DNA of 64,000 nt from Sulfuriferula nivalis (GCF_009937995.1 NZ_AP021881.1:310001-374000); one strand, 5' to 3'; counted from the first letter of the stretch, positions 34,776-43,245 are shown. Numbers and translations are program-made. The notes: generated from the sequence alone by a model not told the origin.

Positions 34776-35728
34776 CACTGCGCAAGCAGTGGATTAGCCA
34801 ATGCACATCTTTAGCACTCAGTCAGCAGTGTGCATTGGCGGGTGTGGCGCGATCCAGCGTTTATGCGCCCAGATTGATCAAAGCCACTGACGAACAAGAA
34901 TTGGCATTGCTGACGTTGATAGACACAGAATACACACGGCATCCATTTTATGGCAGCCGCAAGATTAGGCATTACCTGAGTAGCATAGGACACCACATCA
35001 ATCGCAAACGAGTGCAACGATTAATGCGCACACTGGGGTTAGCTGGCATGGCGCCAGGACCGAACACCAGTCGTGCGCACCCGCAGCATAAGATTTATCC
35101 TTACCTGCTCAGAGGTGTCGCAGTGACCCGTCCCAATCAGGTGTGGAGTACGGATATCACTTACCTGCGCCTGCCACGAGGATTCGTGTATTTGGTGGCA
35201 GTGATAGATTGGTACTCGCGCAAAGTGCTGGCATGGCGATTATCGAATACGATGGACAGTGGCTTCTGTGTGGACTGTCTGGAACAGGCACTACAGTCGC
35301 ACGGCATACCTGAGTTATTTAACACTGATCAGGGCAGTCAGTTCACCAGTGACGCGTTTACGGGTGCACTCAAGGAAAACGGCATTACGATTAGCATGGA
35401 TGGTCGCGGACGGGCATTGGATAACATCTTTGTGGAACGGCTCTGGCGTAGCGTCAAGCACGAAGACGTATATTTGAAAGGCTATGCTACATTACCAGCA
35501 CTGCTGCTAGGATTGACGGAATACTTTGTGTTTTATAACGCTGAACGTATCCATCAGTCACTGGGTTATAAAACACCAGACGAGGTTTATCGAACAGCCA
35601 GTGGCGGTGGTGCCAGCATCGTGGACAAGTTCACTACGTCAGGAAAAGCGTTGTTAGAAAAAGATCGAAAACCAGAAACAAAACCGGGGCAGCGCCGTGC
35701 AGCTGCATATGAAAGGTTACCCTCTTAA
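34757..35728 (+). CDS. IS3-family transposase OrfB (expressed as OrfAB by -1 frameshift)
   Basis: Catalytic part of the transposase, in the -1 frame relative to orfA. Given here from the frameshift site; the first ATG-like internal start is near 34835. The HTH_21 region (HPFYGSRKIRHYLSSIGHHI) precedes the rve integrase core with the DDE triad: VWSTDITYL, FNTDQGSQFTS and FVERLWRSVKHEDVY. No stop or gap interrupts the frame, so the element is probably active or recently so. Confidence 0.9.
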   Translation, partial: VRDQPIALRKQWISQCTSLALSQQCALAGVARSSVYAPRLIKATDEQELALLTLIDTEYTRHPFYGSRKIRHYLSSIGHHINRKRVQRLMRTLGLAGMAPGPNTSRAHPQHKIYPYLLRGVAVTRPNQVWSTDITYLRLPRGFVYLVAVIDWYSRKVLAWRLSNTMDSGFCVDCLEQALQSHGIPELFNTDQGSQFTSDAFTGALKENGITISMDGRGRALDNIFVERLWRSVKHEDVYLKGYATLPALLLGLTEYFVFYNAERIHQSLGYKTPDEVYRTASGGGASIVDKFTTSGKALLEKDRKPETKPGQRRAAAYERLPS

Positions 35729-35767
35729 ACTCGACGTATTATTGTCTTGACGGAGGGGTCCACTTTA

Positions 35768-36115
35768 GTGGTTATTCCTAACCGCAAAATTGTCGGTGAG
35801 ATACTGCATAATTATGGGCCGATACGACAGCTCAATATCGTGGTGGAAGTGGCCTACGGAACTGACATCAATGTGACCTTGGGTCTGATAGCGGAAATTC
35901 TGCATGCCAGTTCTCGCGTGTTGCAGAATCCAGCGCCAGTATGTGGGGTCTCGCGACTTGCCGAATCTGGCATTGCGATCAGTATTACGCCGTGGGTGAA
36001 TGTGCCAGATTATGTTGCGGCAGTAAACGAGGTTAATAAAACGATACTGGAGAGATTCTCCGCGCACGGAATAGTCATCCCCGTACCGCAACGTGAAGTC
36101 AAAATGCTGGGATAA
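35768..36115 (+). pseudogene. mscS: MscS, C-terminal part (downstream of the IS)
   Basis: Continuation of the interrupted channel gene, beginning with the second GTG copy: VVIPNRKIVGEILHNYG, followed by about 100 residues of the alpha/beta cage (VEVAYGTDINVTLGLIAEIL and RLAESGIAISITPWVNVPDY). It has no start codon of its own with a ribosome site, so it is unlikely to be translated as a useful product. It ends 7 bp before the next gene. Confidence 0.88.
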
Positions 36116-36122
36116 TGCGGGC

Positions 36123-36854
36123 ATGATACCTTCCTCCCCTAAACGTACCTGGATTTTTTTGTTACTCAGTTCTCTGGCTTTTTATGTCCCCAGCCTGTTG
36201 GCGCCAGCTTCCTGGGACAAAAACGCAACCTATGTAATGTTCTCCAGTCTGTATCAGGGAGGTTTGGTGCTGGCAGGATTCTGGTATGGCCCCGCTATTT
36301 GCCGCGCGCTCATCATCACCGAGGTGGTAGACGGACCATTATGGGTAGCGATGGACGCAACGTTGGCAGCATTGCATAACAACCCTGAGCGTACTCAGTT
36401 AGCTAATATCCCAGTGGTGCTGGTCGAATATGCTGCACCATTTATTGTTACCGCAGGGTTATTGCCTCAGCACAGCCAGATATTTACTTCTTCTTATATG
36501 GTGGAGCGTTTAGGGGCTGATGGGCTACGTTTTGCGCTGGCGCGTGCTCTGGTGCATAGCAACTGGCTGCATCGTCTGACTGCCATATTGCCAGTGCTGA
36601 TATTGACGGTGATGCTTCCTGATACACCTTCGGATATGCGTGACTGGTTAAGTTTAGGCGGGTTTCTTTTAGGTTGGCTGGTATTGCATTGGTCGTTTGA
36701 ATTGTGGGTTGATCATCAAGCGGCGCAAGCAATGGGTGCGGCTGAGGCGGTTCGGGGTTTGCGGGAATTGTTAGCTGGCACGACAAAATCGGCTGGCTGG
36801 CTTATGCTGCATCCTCCTGTCCGCTGGCGTTTGTATATGGTGGCAGGCAAGTGA
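36123..36854 (+). CDS. Membrane protein resembling an M48 metalloprotease without the HExxH motif
   Basis: 243 residues from ATG 36123. Hydrophobic segments near residues 9-27, 44-62, about 160-177 and 186-205. The stretch IPVVLVEYAAPFIVTAGLLP, then SSYMVERLGADGLRFALARA and LVHSNWLHR, follows the M48 pattern (a residue run equivalent to NAFATG, then L-x-x-DEL-x-AVLAHELGH), and a later WVDHQAAQAMGAAEAVRGL resembles the ExxAD region. The zinc motif is degraded: HELGH is replaced by RALVH. I infer a catalytically dead M48/HtpX relative. No exact family name is claimed; function unknown. Confidence 0.6.
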   Translation: MIPSSPKRTWIFLLLSSLAFYVPSLLAPASWDKNATYVMFSSLYQGGLVLAGFWYGPAICRALIITEVVDGPLWVAMDATLAALHNNPERTQLANIPVVLVEYAAPFIVTAGLLPQHSQIFTSSYMVERLGADGLRFALARALVHSNWLHRLTAILPVLILTVMLPDTPSDMRDWLSLGGFLLGWLVLHWSFELWVDHQAAQAMGAAEAVRGLRELLAGTTKSAGWLMLHPPVRWRLYMVAGK

Positions 36855-36908
36855 ATCTTCATATTACTGTAATGTTGTTTAAGTAACTCATGATCTGGTA
36901 CACCTGAC

Positions 36909-37367
36909 TCAGGTTCCAATATATTTACTGTACGCATAAAAGATGTCATCCCTGACCCAGCCTAGTTTTTCGTATGCGGCTTGCGCAGGTTTGTTGGTTT
37001 TTGCTGTTGTCAGATCCATGCGCGATTTACCGTTGTCGACGGCTAACTGCTCGGCACGTTGTAATAGTAGTTTACCTGCGCCAGAGCGTCTGGCTGCTGG
37101 CGCTACAAACAAGTCATAAAGCGTGTAAATTGGTTTTGCCTCTACCGAACAGAAGGTGGGGTAAAGCTGGCAGAAGCCAATAGCCTGCTGGTGTTCATCG
37201 AGCGCAAGAATAATAACAGACTCGTCGTTCTGTATACGGTTACGAATGAAGTCCGTGGCTAATGGCAGGTCTGGTGCTTGTTCGTAAAACTGGCGATAGG
37301 CGTCAAATAGTGTGGCCGTGGCTGCAAGGTCATCTATTGTTGCGATTCGGGTATTGATGGTGGTCAT
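36909..37367 (-). CDS. GNAT-family N-acetyltransferase
   Basis: A 152-residue single-domain acetyltransferase. The acetyl-CoA loop is ARRSGAGKLLLQRAEQLA (motif A, R-x-x-G-x-G), preceded by the strand YTLYDLFVAPAA and followed by MDLTTAKTNKPAQAAYEKLGW (motif B). The family acetylates amines of small molecules or protein N-termini; the substrate is not predictable. It is a lone gene, convergent with the M48-like gene. Confidence 0.88.
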   Translation of the reverse strand: MTTINTRIATIDDLAATATLFDAYRQFYEQAPDLPLATDFIRNRIQNDESVIILALDEHQQAIGFCQLYPTFCSVEAKPIYTLYDLFVAPAARRSGAGKLLLQRAEQLAVDNGKSRMDLTTAKTNKPAQAAYEKLGWVRDDIFYAYSKYIGT

Positions 37368-37555
37368 AAAGTTTTATATAAGTTATCCGGTTACAAATCA
37401 AAAAATCAAAGATGGAGCATCCGATGTCGGGGAATTCCAGCCAGAACAGGTAGATAGCTAACCATGAAGCATCTGCTATTTTTTCGCATCCTACCATGAA
37501 ATCTGGTGCGTAAATTGATGTATGTATCGACCTGATATCCAGACCCTGTGGCGGT

Positions 37556-37572
37556 TTTAAGTAACAGTTAAG
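37556..37572. promoter_or_regulatory. QseB/PmrA-type tandem box before the first COG4705-like gene
   Basis: TTTAAG-TAACA-GTTAAG: two six-base half-sites separated by five, the 11-bp spacing of OmpR-family sites and close to the known PmrA/QseB pattern (C/T)TTAA-rich half-sites. It lies 46 bp before the ATG. A near-identical box (42038-42054) precedes the PepSY gene; the response regulator between them is the likely ligand. Confidence 0.65.
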
Positions 37573-37618
37573 TATTCCTGTTTTATCCTCCAACCAATTA
37601 ATACTTTGAGGCGATATC

Positions 37619-38383
37619 ATGAATAAATTATTTAACCGTGTGCCTGAAATCACGCTGTTTTTCTGGGTAATAAAAATCATGGCCACGACAGTCGGTGAAA
37701 CGGCCGCGGATTTTCTGGCGTTTACCATGAAGCTGGGGCTGATCAATACATCCTGGGTGATGAGTGGCTTGCTGGTGTTTGCGCTGTTGATTCAGTTCAA
37801 ATTAAAACGCTATGTACCTGTCAGTTATTGGCTGGTGGTAGTCATGGTCAGTGTGGTGGGTACTCTGATTACCGATAACCTGGTGGACAATCTGGGCGTG
37901 AGTCTGGTCACCATTACTGTGGTGTTCAGCATCGCTTTAGCCGTCGTATTTGCGTTGTGGTATGCGAGTGAGAAAACCTTGTCTATACACAGCATTTACA
38001 CAGCCAGACGCGAATTGTTTTACTGGGCAGCCATCCTGTTTACCTTTGCGCTGGGTACAGCGGCGGGTGATCTGGTGGCCGAGCATATGGCTTTGGGCTA
38101 TGCAATATCAGCATTGATGTTTGGCTCGGTTATAGCGGTAATCGCACTGGCCTATTATCGATTTAAACTGAACGCGGTATTGGCATTCTGGCTGGCTTAC
38201 ATACTGACTCGCCCATTTGGCGCTTCTATGGGTGATCTGCTGTCGCAGCCTGTCAATGTTGGCGGTTTGGGTTTTGGAACTATCGGTATCAGCGGTGTAT
38301 TTCTTGGCGCTATAGTGATTTTGATTGCATACTTATCTATGCAGCAAAAACAGCAACTACTTACAGCCAGCTCGGCTGAGTAA
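37619..38383 (+). CDS. COG4705-like integral membrane protein, copy 1
   Basis: A 254-residue polytopic membrane protein with about seven helices. It has an internal repeat flavour: IMATTVGETAADFLAFTMKLG, then VVGTLITDNLVDNLG, FALGTAAGDLVAEHMALGYA and ILTRPFGASMGDLLSQP, each pairing G-x-x-x-G/A-D near a helix end. The acidic residues in these repeats could line a cation path. It resembles the uncharacterised COG4705 membrane-anchored proteins. A paralog with the same four motifs is at 42487-43245. It lies 21 bp before a response regulator gene, and a tandem regulator box sits upstream. Confidence 0.8.
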   Translation: MNKLFNRVPEITLFFWVIKIMATTVGETAADFLAFTMKLGLINTSWVMSGLLVFALLIQFKLKRYVPVSYWLVVVMVSVVGTLITDNLVDNLGVSLVTITVVFSIALAVVFALWYASEKTLSIHSIYTARRELFYWAAILFTFALGTAAGDLVAEHMALGYAISALMFGSVIAVIALAYYRFKLNAVLAFWLAYILTRPFGASMGDLLSQPVNVGGLGFGTIGISGVFLGAIVILIAYLSMQQKQQLLTASSAE

Positions 38384-38404
38384 TAATCAGGATTAAGGTC
38401 AGCC

Positions 38405-39064
38405 ATGCGTTTACTGTTGGTAGAAGATGATGCAATGATAGGCGAGAGCCTGCATGAGGCGCTGGTGGGCGAGAACTATGCGGTAGACTGGGTACGTGAC
38501 GGGCGCAGTGCCGAGCTGGCGCTGGGTAACGATGTGTATGATTTGTTGCTGCTCGATTTGGGATTGCCGAAGAAACAGGGCTTGCAGGTGTTAAGCGAGT
38601 ATCGGCAGCGTGGTGGCATGTTGCCGGTACTGATTATTACCGCGCGTGATGCAACGGCGGACAGAGTGAGTGGTCTGGATGCGGGAGCAGACGACTATCT
38701 GGTCAAGCCATTTGATCTGGATGAATTGTTTGCACGCGTGCGTGCGCTGTTACGCCGTCAGGCAGGGCGTGCCCAGCCGATAATTGCATATGGCGGGGTG
38801 ACACTCAACCCGGCAAGTCGGGAGGTGTTTCTGAATGGTAGCGTGCTGAATTTGTCTGCGCGTGAGTTTGCCCTGTTGCAAGCCTTGCTCGATCCGCCCG
38901 AGCGGGTGCTGTCACTGGCTGAGCTGGAAGAAAAGCTCTACGGCTGGGATCAGGAAATTGGTAGCAATGCTGTGGAAGTCTATATACATCATTTGCGTAA
39001 AAAGCTTGGTACCAACTTTATACGCAATGTGCGCGGAGTAGGTTATAAAGTGGCTGCAATATGA
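38405..39064 (+). CDS. OmpR-family response regulator (QseB/PmrA-like)
   Basis: A 219-residue two-domain regulator. Receiver: acidic pocket VEDDAMIGESL, phospho-acceptor Asp in LLLLDLGLPKK (about residue 51), conserved Thr in LIITARD and Lys in DYLVKPFDLDE. The C-terminal winged helix (about 125-217) has LSAREFALLQALLD and VEVYIHHLRKKLG. The class is that of QseB/PmrA/TctD. It overlaps the kinase gene by 4 bp. It probably binds the TTTAAG/GTTAAG boxes at 37556 and 42038. Confidence 0.92.
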   Translation: MRLLLVEDDAMIGESLHEALVGENYAVDWVRDGRSAELALGNDVYDLLLLDLGLPKKQGLQVLSEYRQRGGMLPVLIITARDATADRVSGLDAGADDYLVKPFDLDELFARVRALLRRQAGRAQPIIAYGGVTLNPASREVFLNGSVLNLSAREFALLQALLDPPERVLSLAELEEKLYGWDQEIGSNAVEVYIHHLRKKLGTNFIRNVRGVGYKVAAI

Positions 39065-40359
39065 ATTCTATCCGGCAACGTCTGTTGCTCTGGCTTATCG
39101 TCGGCATGCTGATCAGCACTGGTATCGCGGGCTTGAGCATGTACTTGCTGGCACAGGACGAGGCGAATGAGCTATTCGATTACCAGATCAAGCAAATCGC
39201 GTTGTCATTGCCCGGCTCTAGCCAATTACCAGTGGTAACTGCGGATGATGAAGATCCCGAAGAAGATAATGTTATTCAGGTGTGGGATGCGCAGGGTAAG
39301 CCATTGTTCGTATCGTATCCGTCACGTGCTTTACCCCGTTATGTCGCTACGGGTTTGCATACAGTGAATTACCGGCAGCAACCTTGGCGGTTGTACAACA
39401 CCCAGCGGCGCGGGCAATTTATTCAGGTTGCGCAGCCGATGACGGTGCGTGAGGAATTGGCGGCGGCGCTGGCATTGCGTATGTTGATGCCGTTTTTTGT
39501 GCTTATCCCATTGCTGGCGGGGTTGATCTGGTGGTCAGTGGGGCGTAGTTTGCGCCCCATGCAAGATGTAACCACCGCTTTAGCAACGCGTCATGCCGAT
39601 GCCATGCAGCCGCTGGATGAAACGGATTTACCACAAGAAATTAAACCCATGGTTATAGCACTCAATCAATTACTCATGCGTCTGGATCAGGCAATGCAGT
39701 CGCAGCGGGCATTTGTTGCGGATGCGGCACATGAATTACGTAGCCCGTTGACGGCGTTGAAGTTGCAATTGCAACTGACTGAACGTACTTCAGGTGACGA
39801 GCAGCGGACGATTGCTTTTACCAAACTTAACCAGCGTGTGGATCGCAGTATTCATCTGGTGCAACAGTTGCTGACACTGGCGCGTAGCGAGCCACGTTTG
39901 GAGCAGGCACAGTTTACGGACGTCGATTTAAGCGCATTAGCGTATGAAGTTGCTCAGGATTTTATGCCCTTAGCTGAAGCACACCAGACCGAATTACGGC
40001 TTGAGTTGCAGCCTGATGTTCGGGTGTCGGGACAGCAGGTTGATTTGCGTACTTTGATCAGCAATCTGGTTGATAACGCAATCCGCTATTCGTCCGATGG
40101 AAGTCAGGTGCGACTTTGTGTTGCGCGCGAAACGGGTCACGCAGTGTTGCAGGTGATTGATAATGGCAGCGGGATTCCAGCTGATGAGCGTGAACGTGTG
40201 TTTGATCGCTTCTATCGGCGCGAAGGTACGGAAGTGATTGGCAGCGGACTGGGGCTGGCCATCGTGCGTAATATTGCAGCAGTGCATCATGCTGATCTGG
40301 AGCTATCAGATAATTCGTCGGGCTCGGGTTTGGTAGTGACTGTTATTTTTCCCCTATAG
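39061..40359 (+). CDS. Sensor histidine kinase (QseC/PmrB-like)
   Basis: A 432-residue kinase with two helices (about 8-30 and 150-172) around a periplasmic domain of 120 residues. That domain carries an unusually acidic patch, TADDEDPEEDN (about 60-70), before the conserved IQVWDAQGKPLF; similar acidic patches bind cations in PhoQ/PmrB-type sensors. A HAMP segment follows, then the H-box ADAAHELRSPLTAL, N-box NLVDNAIRYS, and G-boxes DNGSGIP and GSGLGLAIV. The signal is unknown; a cation is an inference from the acidic patch. Confidence 0.92.
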   Translation: MNSIRQRLLLWLIVGMLISTGIAGLSMYLLAQDEANELFDYQIKQIALSLPGSSQLPVVTADDEDPEEDNVIQVWDAQGKPLFVSYPSRALPRYVATGLHTVNYRQQPWRLYNTQRRGQFIQVAQPMTVREELAAALALRMLMPFFVLIPLLAGLIWWSVGRSLRPMQDVTTALATRHADAMQPLDETDLPQEIKPMVIALNQLLMRLDQAMQSQRAFVADAAHELRSPLTALKLQLQLTERTSGDEQRTIAFTKLNQRVDRSIHLVQQLLTLARSEPRLEQAQFTDVDLSALAYEVAQDFMPLAEAHQTELRLELQPDVRVSGQQVDLRTLISNLVDNAIRYSSDGSQVRLCVARETGHAVLQVIDNGSGIPADERERVFDRFYRREGTEVIGSGLGLAIVRNIAAVHHADLELSDNSSGSGLVVTVIFPL

Positions 40360-40427
40360 TGGAAGCTTGCTGTGGCGTGCCCATGATGAAATGATGTGTA
40401 TGACGTATTAATATGAAAGTTGAATAA

Positions 40428-41477
40428 ATGAACTGGATCGCCGGATTGCGACAACTGGGTGTACCTGCGGCATTAGGAGCTGCATTGCTATTTGGTGCAG
40501 GCACACCACTGGCTAAGTTGTTGCTCGGTGGTATTGATCCGTGGCTCCTGGCAGGATTGCTGTATTTTGGTTCGGGAATTGGCCTGACGCTTTATCGTTA
40601 TCTGATCCATGCACCCGCCGTTCACCTGCCGCGCAACGAGCTGCCCTGGTTTGCAGGCGCGGTAGTGATGGGTGGGATGGTTGCGCCTGTGTTGTTGATG
40701 ACGGGGCTGACGAATATGGCAGCTTCTGGCGTTTCACTGTTGCTGAATGCCGAGAGTGTGTTTACCGCGTTGTTGGCGTGGTTTGTGTTCAGGGAAAATT
40801 TTGACCGGCGTATTGCGCTGGGTATGCTGTTTATCGTCGCTGGTGCGCTGGTACTAAGCTGGCCGTCGCAAGCTGGTGCAGTGCAACTATGGCCGATGCT
40901 GGCGGTGCTGGGGGCATGCCTGGCATGGGGTATCGACAATAATCTGACGCGCAAGGCGTCACTTAGCGATGCGACCTGGATCGCTTCCGTGAAGGGTCTA
41001 GTATCGGGTAGCGTGAATTTGCTGCTGGCTTTATGGCTGGGTGCTGCATTTCCCTCTGTGCCGCATGTGGTTGGCGCAATGGTGGTGGGGCTGTTCGCCT
41101 ATGGGGTGAGCCTGACGTTGTTCGTGGTGGCAATGCGTCATTTGGGCACAGCGCGTACAGGTGCGTATTTTGCTGTAGCGCCGTTCTTTGGCGCGCTGCT
41201 TGCATTACTGATGGGCGAACCACTTACACTGCCACTGATCATAGCTGGATTGCTAATGGCACTGGGCGTGTGGCTGCATTTGACGGAGCATCATGTGCAC
41301 AGGCATACCCATGAAGTCATGGAACATGAGCACGAGCATTCCCACGATGAGCATCATCAGCACCATCATGATAATCAGCCGCCACTTGGCAGCATGCATA
41401 GCCACCCGCATCGGCATGAACCCTTGTCACACGAACATGCACATTTTCCGGATGCCCATCATCGACATCATCATTGA
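40428..41477 (+). CDS. EamA/DMT transporter with a histidine-rich C-terminal tail
   Basis: A 349-residue protein: two EamA domains (about 12-140 and 155-280, ten helices), then a cytoplasmic or periplasmic tail of about 62 residues with about 26 histidines (HDEHHQHHHD, HRHEPLSHEHAHF). Normal family length is 280-300, so the tail is the odd part. His-rich tails and loops on membrane carriers usually bind Zn, Ni, Co or Cu. The DMT family exports metabolites, so a metal role is a guess from the tail and from the neighbouring two-component system. Confidence 0.85.
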   Translation: MNWIAGLRQLGVPAALGAALLFGAGTPLAKLLLGGIDPWLLAGLLYFGSGIGLTLYRYLIHAPAVHLPRNELPWFAGAVVMGGMVAPVLLMTGLTNMAASGVSLLLNAESVFTALLAWFVFRENFDRRIALGMLFIVAGALVLSWPSQAGAVQLWPMLAVLGACLAWGIDNNLTRKASLSDATWIASVKGLVSGSVNLLLALWLGAAFPSVPHVVGAMVVGLFAYGVSLTLFVVAMRHLGTARTGAYFAVAPFFGALLALLMGEPLTLPLIIAGLLMALGVWLHLTEHHVHRHTHEVMEHEHEHSHDEHHQHHHDNQPPLGSMHSHPHRHEPLSHEHAHFPDAHHRHHH

Positions 41478-41511
41478 CGATGCAGGAGGTTGGCAGCATG
41501 AGAGGGGTAAG

Positions 41512-41940
41512 TCAGAACGCAATAATAATGACGGAGCCAGCTGCGATAAGCATGCCGCCCAGTGCGACAGTCCAGCTCAGTTTTTCCCCGAGAAATATGA
41601 TACCTAGTGCGATGGCAAGCACGACACTGAGTTTGTCTATCGGTGCGACTTTCGATACCGGCCCCAGTTGCAGGGCACGGTAGTAGCATAGCCACGAAAG
41701 CCCGGTAGCTACACCTGACAGCACCAGAAACAGCCAGCTGCGTGCTGAGATCAGATCGAGTTTCTGCCATTCGCTACGCAACGAAACGATGCTGGCAATG
41801 ATAGCGAGGATGACGATGGTTCTGATCAGTGTGGCCAGGTTGGAGTTCAGCCCGGTAACACCGATTTTGCCAAAAACTGCGGTGAGTGCGGCAAAGAATG
41901 CCGATCCTAGCGCGTAGATTACCCAGCTTTCCCTAAACAT
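41512..41940 (-). CDS. Half-size EamA transporter
   Basis: A 142-residue protein with one EamA domain of five predicted helices (SAFFAALTAVFGKIGV at the start, SGVATGLSWLCYYRALQLGP in the middle, SWTVALGGMLIAAGSVIII at the end). This is half the usual ten-helix DMT length and matches the known single-domain EamA proteins (COG2510 type), which must dimerise. Substrate unknown. It is convergent with the His-tailed EamA gene, with only 34 bp between the stops. Confidence 0.85.
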   Translation of the reverse strand: MFRESWVIYALGSAFFAALTAVFGKIGVTGLNSNLATLIRTIVILAIIASIVSLRSEWQKLDLISARSWLFLVLSGVATGLSWLCYYRALQLGPVSKVAPIDKLSVVLAIALGIIFLGEKLSWTVALGGMLIAAGSVIIIAF

Positions 41941-42037
41941 TGTGCGCCTTTCATGGTGGTCTGCCGATATTTTAACGGTGTTCGGCGATAATTCATGAAT
42001 GAATTTGGAAAGGTGCTAAATAAAAAATAACGTAATT

Positions 42038-42054
42038 TTTAAGTATTAGTTAAG
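42038..42054. promoter_or_regulatory. QseB/PmrA-type tandem box before the PepSY gene
   Basis: TTTAAG-TATTA-GTTAAG, with half-sites identical to those of the box at 37556-37572 and the same five-base spacer length. It lies 68 bp before the PepSY ATG. Two such matches in front of units that share a paralogous gene make a common regulator likely. Confidence 0.65.
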
Positions 42055-42122
42055 TGTTGACCCCTTACTCTGTGAATATGGCAAAACATTTCGTTGCGCT
42101 GTTTTAATAAAGGAGTTCCATC

Positions 42123-42428
42123 ATGGTTCAGAATAAAAGCGTAATAGCAGTGGCATTGGTGTTGTTGTTGGGTGCGGTGAGTGCGCAGGCTTATACAGGT
42201 GTAGCATTGGCAAAACATGCTAAGGTGACAATGACTGAAGCGCGTGCAATCGCATTGAAAGCTCACCCAGGCAAAATTACCGATGAAGAGCTGGAAAAAG
42301 AGACTGGTGGTAGCGGGCTGCGCTATTCGTTCGACATTCAGAACGGCAAGGTCACTCAGGAAGTAGGCGTTGATGCACAGACAGGTGCGTTATTGGAAAA
42401 CAAAGCTGAGGGTGCCAATCCGGATTAA
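42123..42428 (+). CDS. Exported PepSY-domain protein
   Basis: A 101-residue periplasmic protein: signal peptide with cleavage near AQA (residue 21), then one PepSY domain (VTMTEARAIALKAHPGKI, then YSFDIQNGKVTQEVGVDAQT). PepSY modules act as small periplasmic inhibitors or regulators, and single-domain ones are often targets of QseB- or PmrA-like systems. AAAGGAG precedes the ATG. It is followed 58 bp later by the second COG4705-like gene. Confidence 0.88.
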   Translation: MVQNKSVIAVALVLLLGAVSAQAYTGVALAKHAKVTMTEARAIALKAHPGKITDEELEKETGGSGLRYSFDIQNGKVTQEVGVDAQTGALLENKAEGANPD

Positions 42429-42486
42429 TGGTTGGCTACATCTTGATGCCACGGCAACTTGACAATGACTAAAACGGAATAGAACA

Positions 42487-43245
42487 ATGAATACAAAACA
42501 GCAAGCGATATTCAGTAAGGTGCCAGAGGTAACGCTGGTGTTCTGGATAATCAAAATTTTTGCCACTACGTTAGGTGAGACTGGCGGTGATGCAGTATCC
42601 ATGTCCATGCGTCTCGGTTATCTGCTCAGTACCGGGATATTTGCGGCCATATTTATGGTTGCGGTCATTGTGCAGATTGCTGCCAAGAAGTTTCATCCTG
42701 TCATTTACTGGACAACCATTATTGCCACAACCACAGTTGGCACGACGCTGGCAGATTTTGCAGATCGTTCGCTGGGTATCGGTTATGCGGGTGGTACAGC
42801 AATTCTGTTTACTTTACTGATGGCATCTCTGTTTATCTGGTATCGCGCACTGGGTACGATAGCGGTGGATAGTGTGAGCTCACCTAAATCAGAGATGTAC
42901 TACTGGATCACCATCATGTTTTCACAAACGCTGGGTACGGCGCTTGGTGATTGGACGGCGGATACGGCAGGTCTCGGATATGGCGGTGGTGCTATTGTGT
43001 TTGGTGCGATGTTGGCGATTATTGCTGTGGCGTATTACCGAACCAGAATTTCACACACCGTGCTTTTTTGGGCAGCATTCATACTTACCCGGCCGCTTGG
43101 TGCGGTGGTTGGTGACTTTCTGGATAAACCTATCAGTAAGGGTGGGCTGGCGTTAAGCCGTTATTCGGCTTCGGCGACATTAGTTGCGTTGATTGTGATT
43201 GCTATCTTCATGTTTTCGCATAAACCAGCAAAACAAGGGCATTGA
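42487..43245 (+). CDS. COG4705-like integral membrane protein, copy 2
   Basis: A 252-residue paralog of 37619-38383, with the same motifs: KIFATTLGETGGDAVSMSMR, TTVGTTLADFADRSLGIGY, QTLGTALGDWTADTAGLGYG and ILTRPLGAVVGDFLDKP. About seven helices with recurring Gly-Asp pairs. It is cotranscribed with the PepSY gene behind the second tandem box. Function unknown; the four repeats of a T-x-G-x-x-x-x-D motif suggest an internally repeated transporter or sensor. Confidence 0.8.
   Translation: MNTKQQAIFSKVPEVTLVFWIIKIFATTLGETGGDAVSMSMRLGYLLSTGIFAAIFMVAVIVQIAAKKFHPVIYWTTIIATTTVGTTLADFADRSLGIGYAGGTAILFTLLMASLFIWYRALGTIAVDSVSSPKSEMYYWITIMFSQTLGTALGDWTADTAGLGYGGGAIVFGAMLAIIAVAYYRTRISHTVLFWAAFILTRPLGAVVGDFLDKPISKGGLALSRYSASATLVALIVIAIFMFSHKPAKQGH

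Larger units (their letters stand above)
34417..35767 (+). mobile_element. Complete IS3-family insertion sequence
   Basis: A 1351-bp element with 13-bp perfect terminal inverted repeats (TAAAGTGGACCCC at 34417-34429; GGGGTCCACTTTA at 35755-35767) flanked by a 3-bp direct repeat GTG (34414-34416 and 35768-35770). It carries orfA and orfB in the arrangement of IS3-family elements and looks intact. It splits mscS. A related right end survives at 11645-11689. Confidence 0.93.

Noticed and set aside
34415-35770. IS3 element with TG...CA ends (start at 34415)
   Set aside because: The right end has no CA at the matching place; the 13-bp perfect repeats plus the GTG duplication explain the restored mscS frame better.
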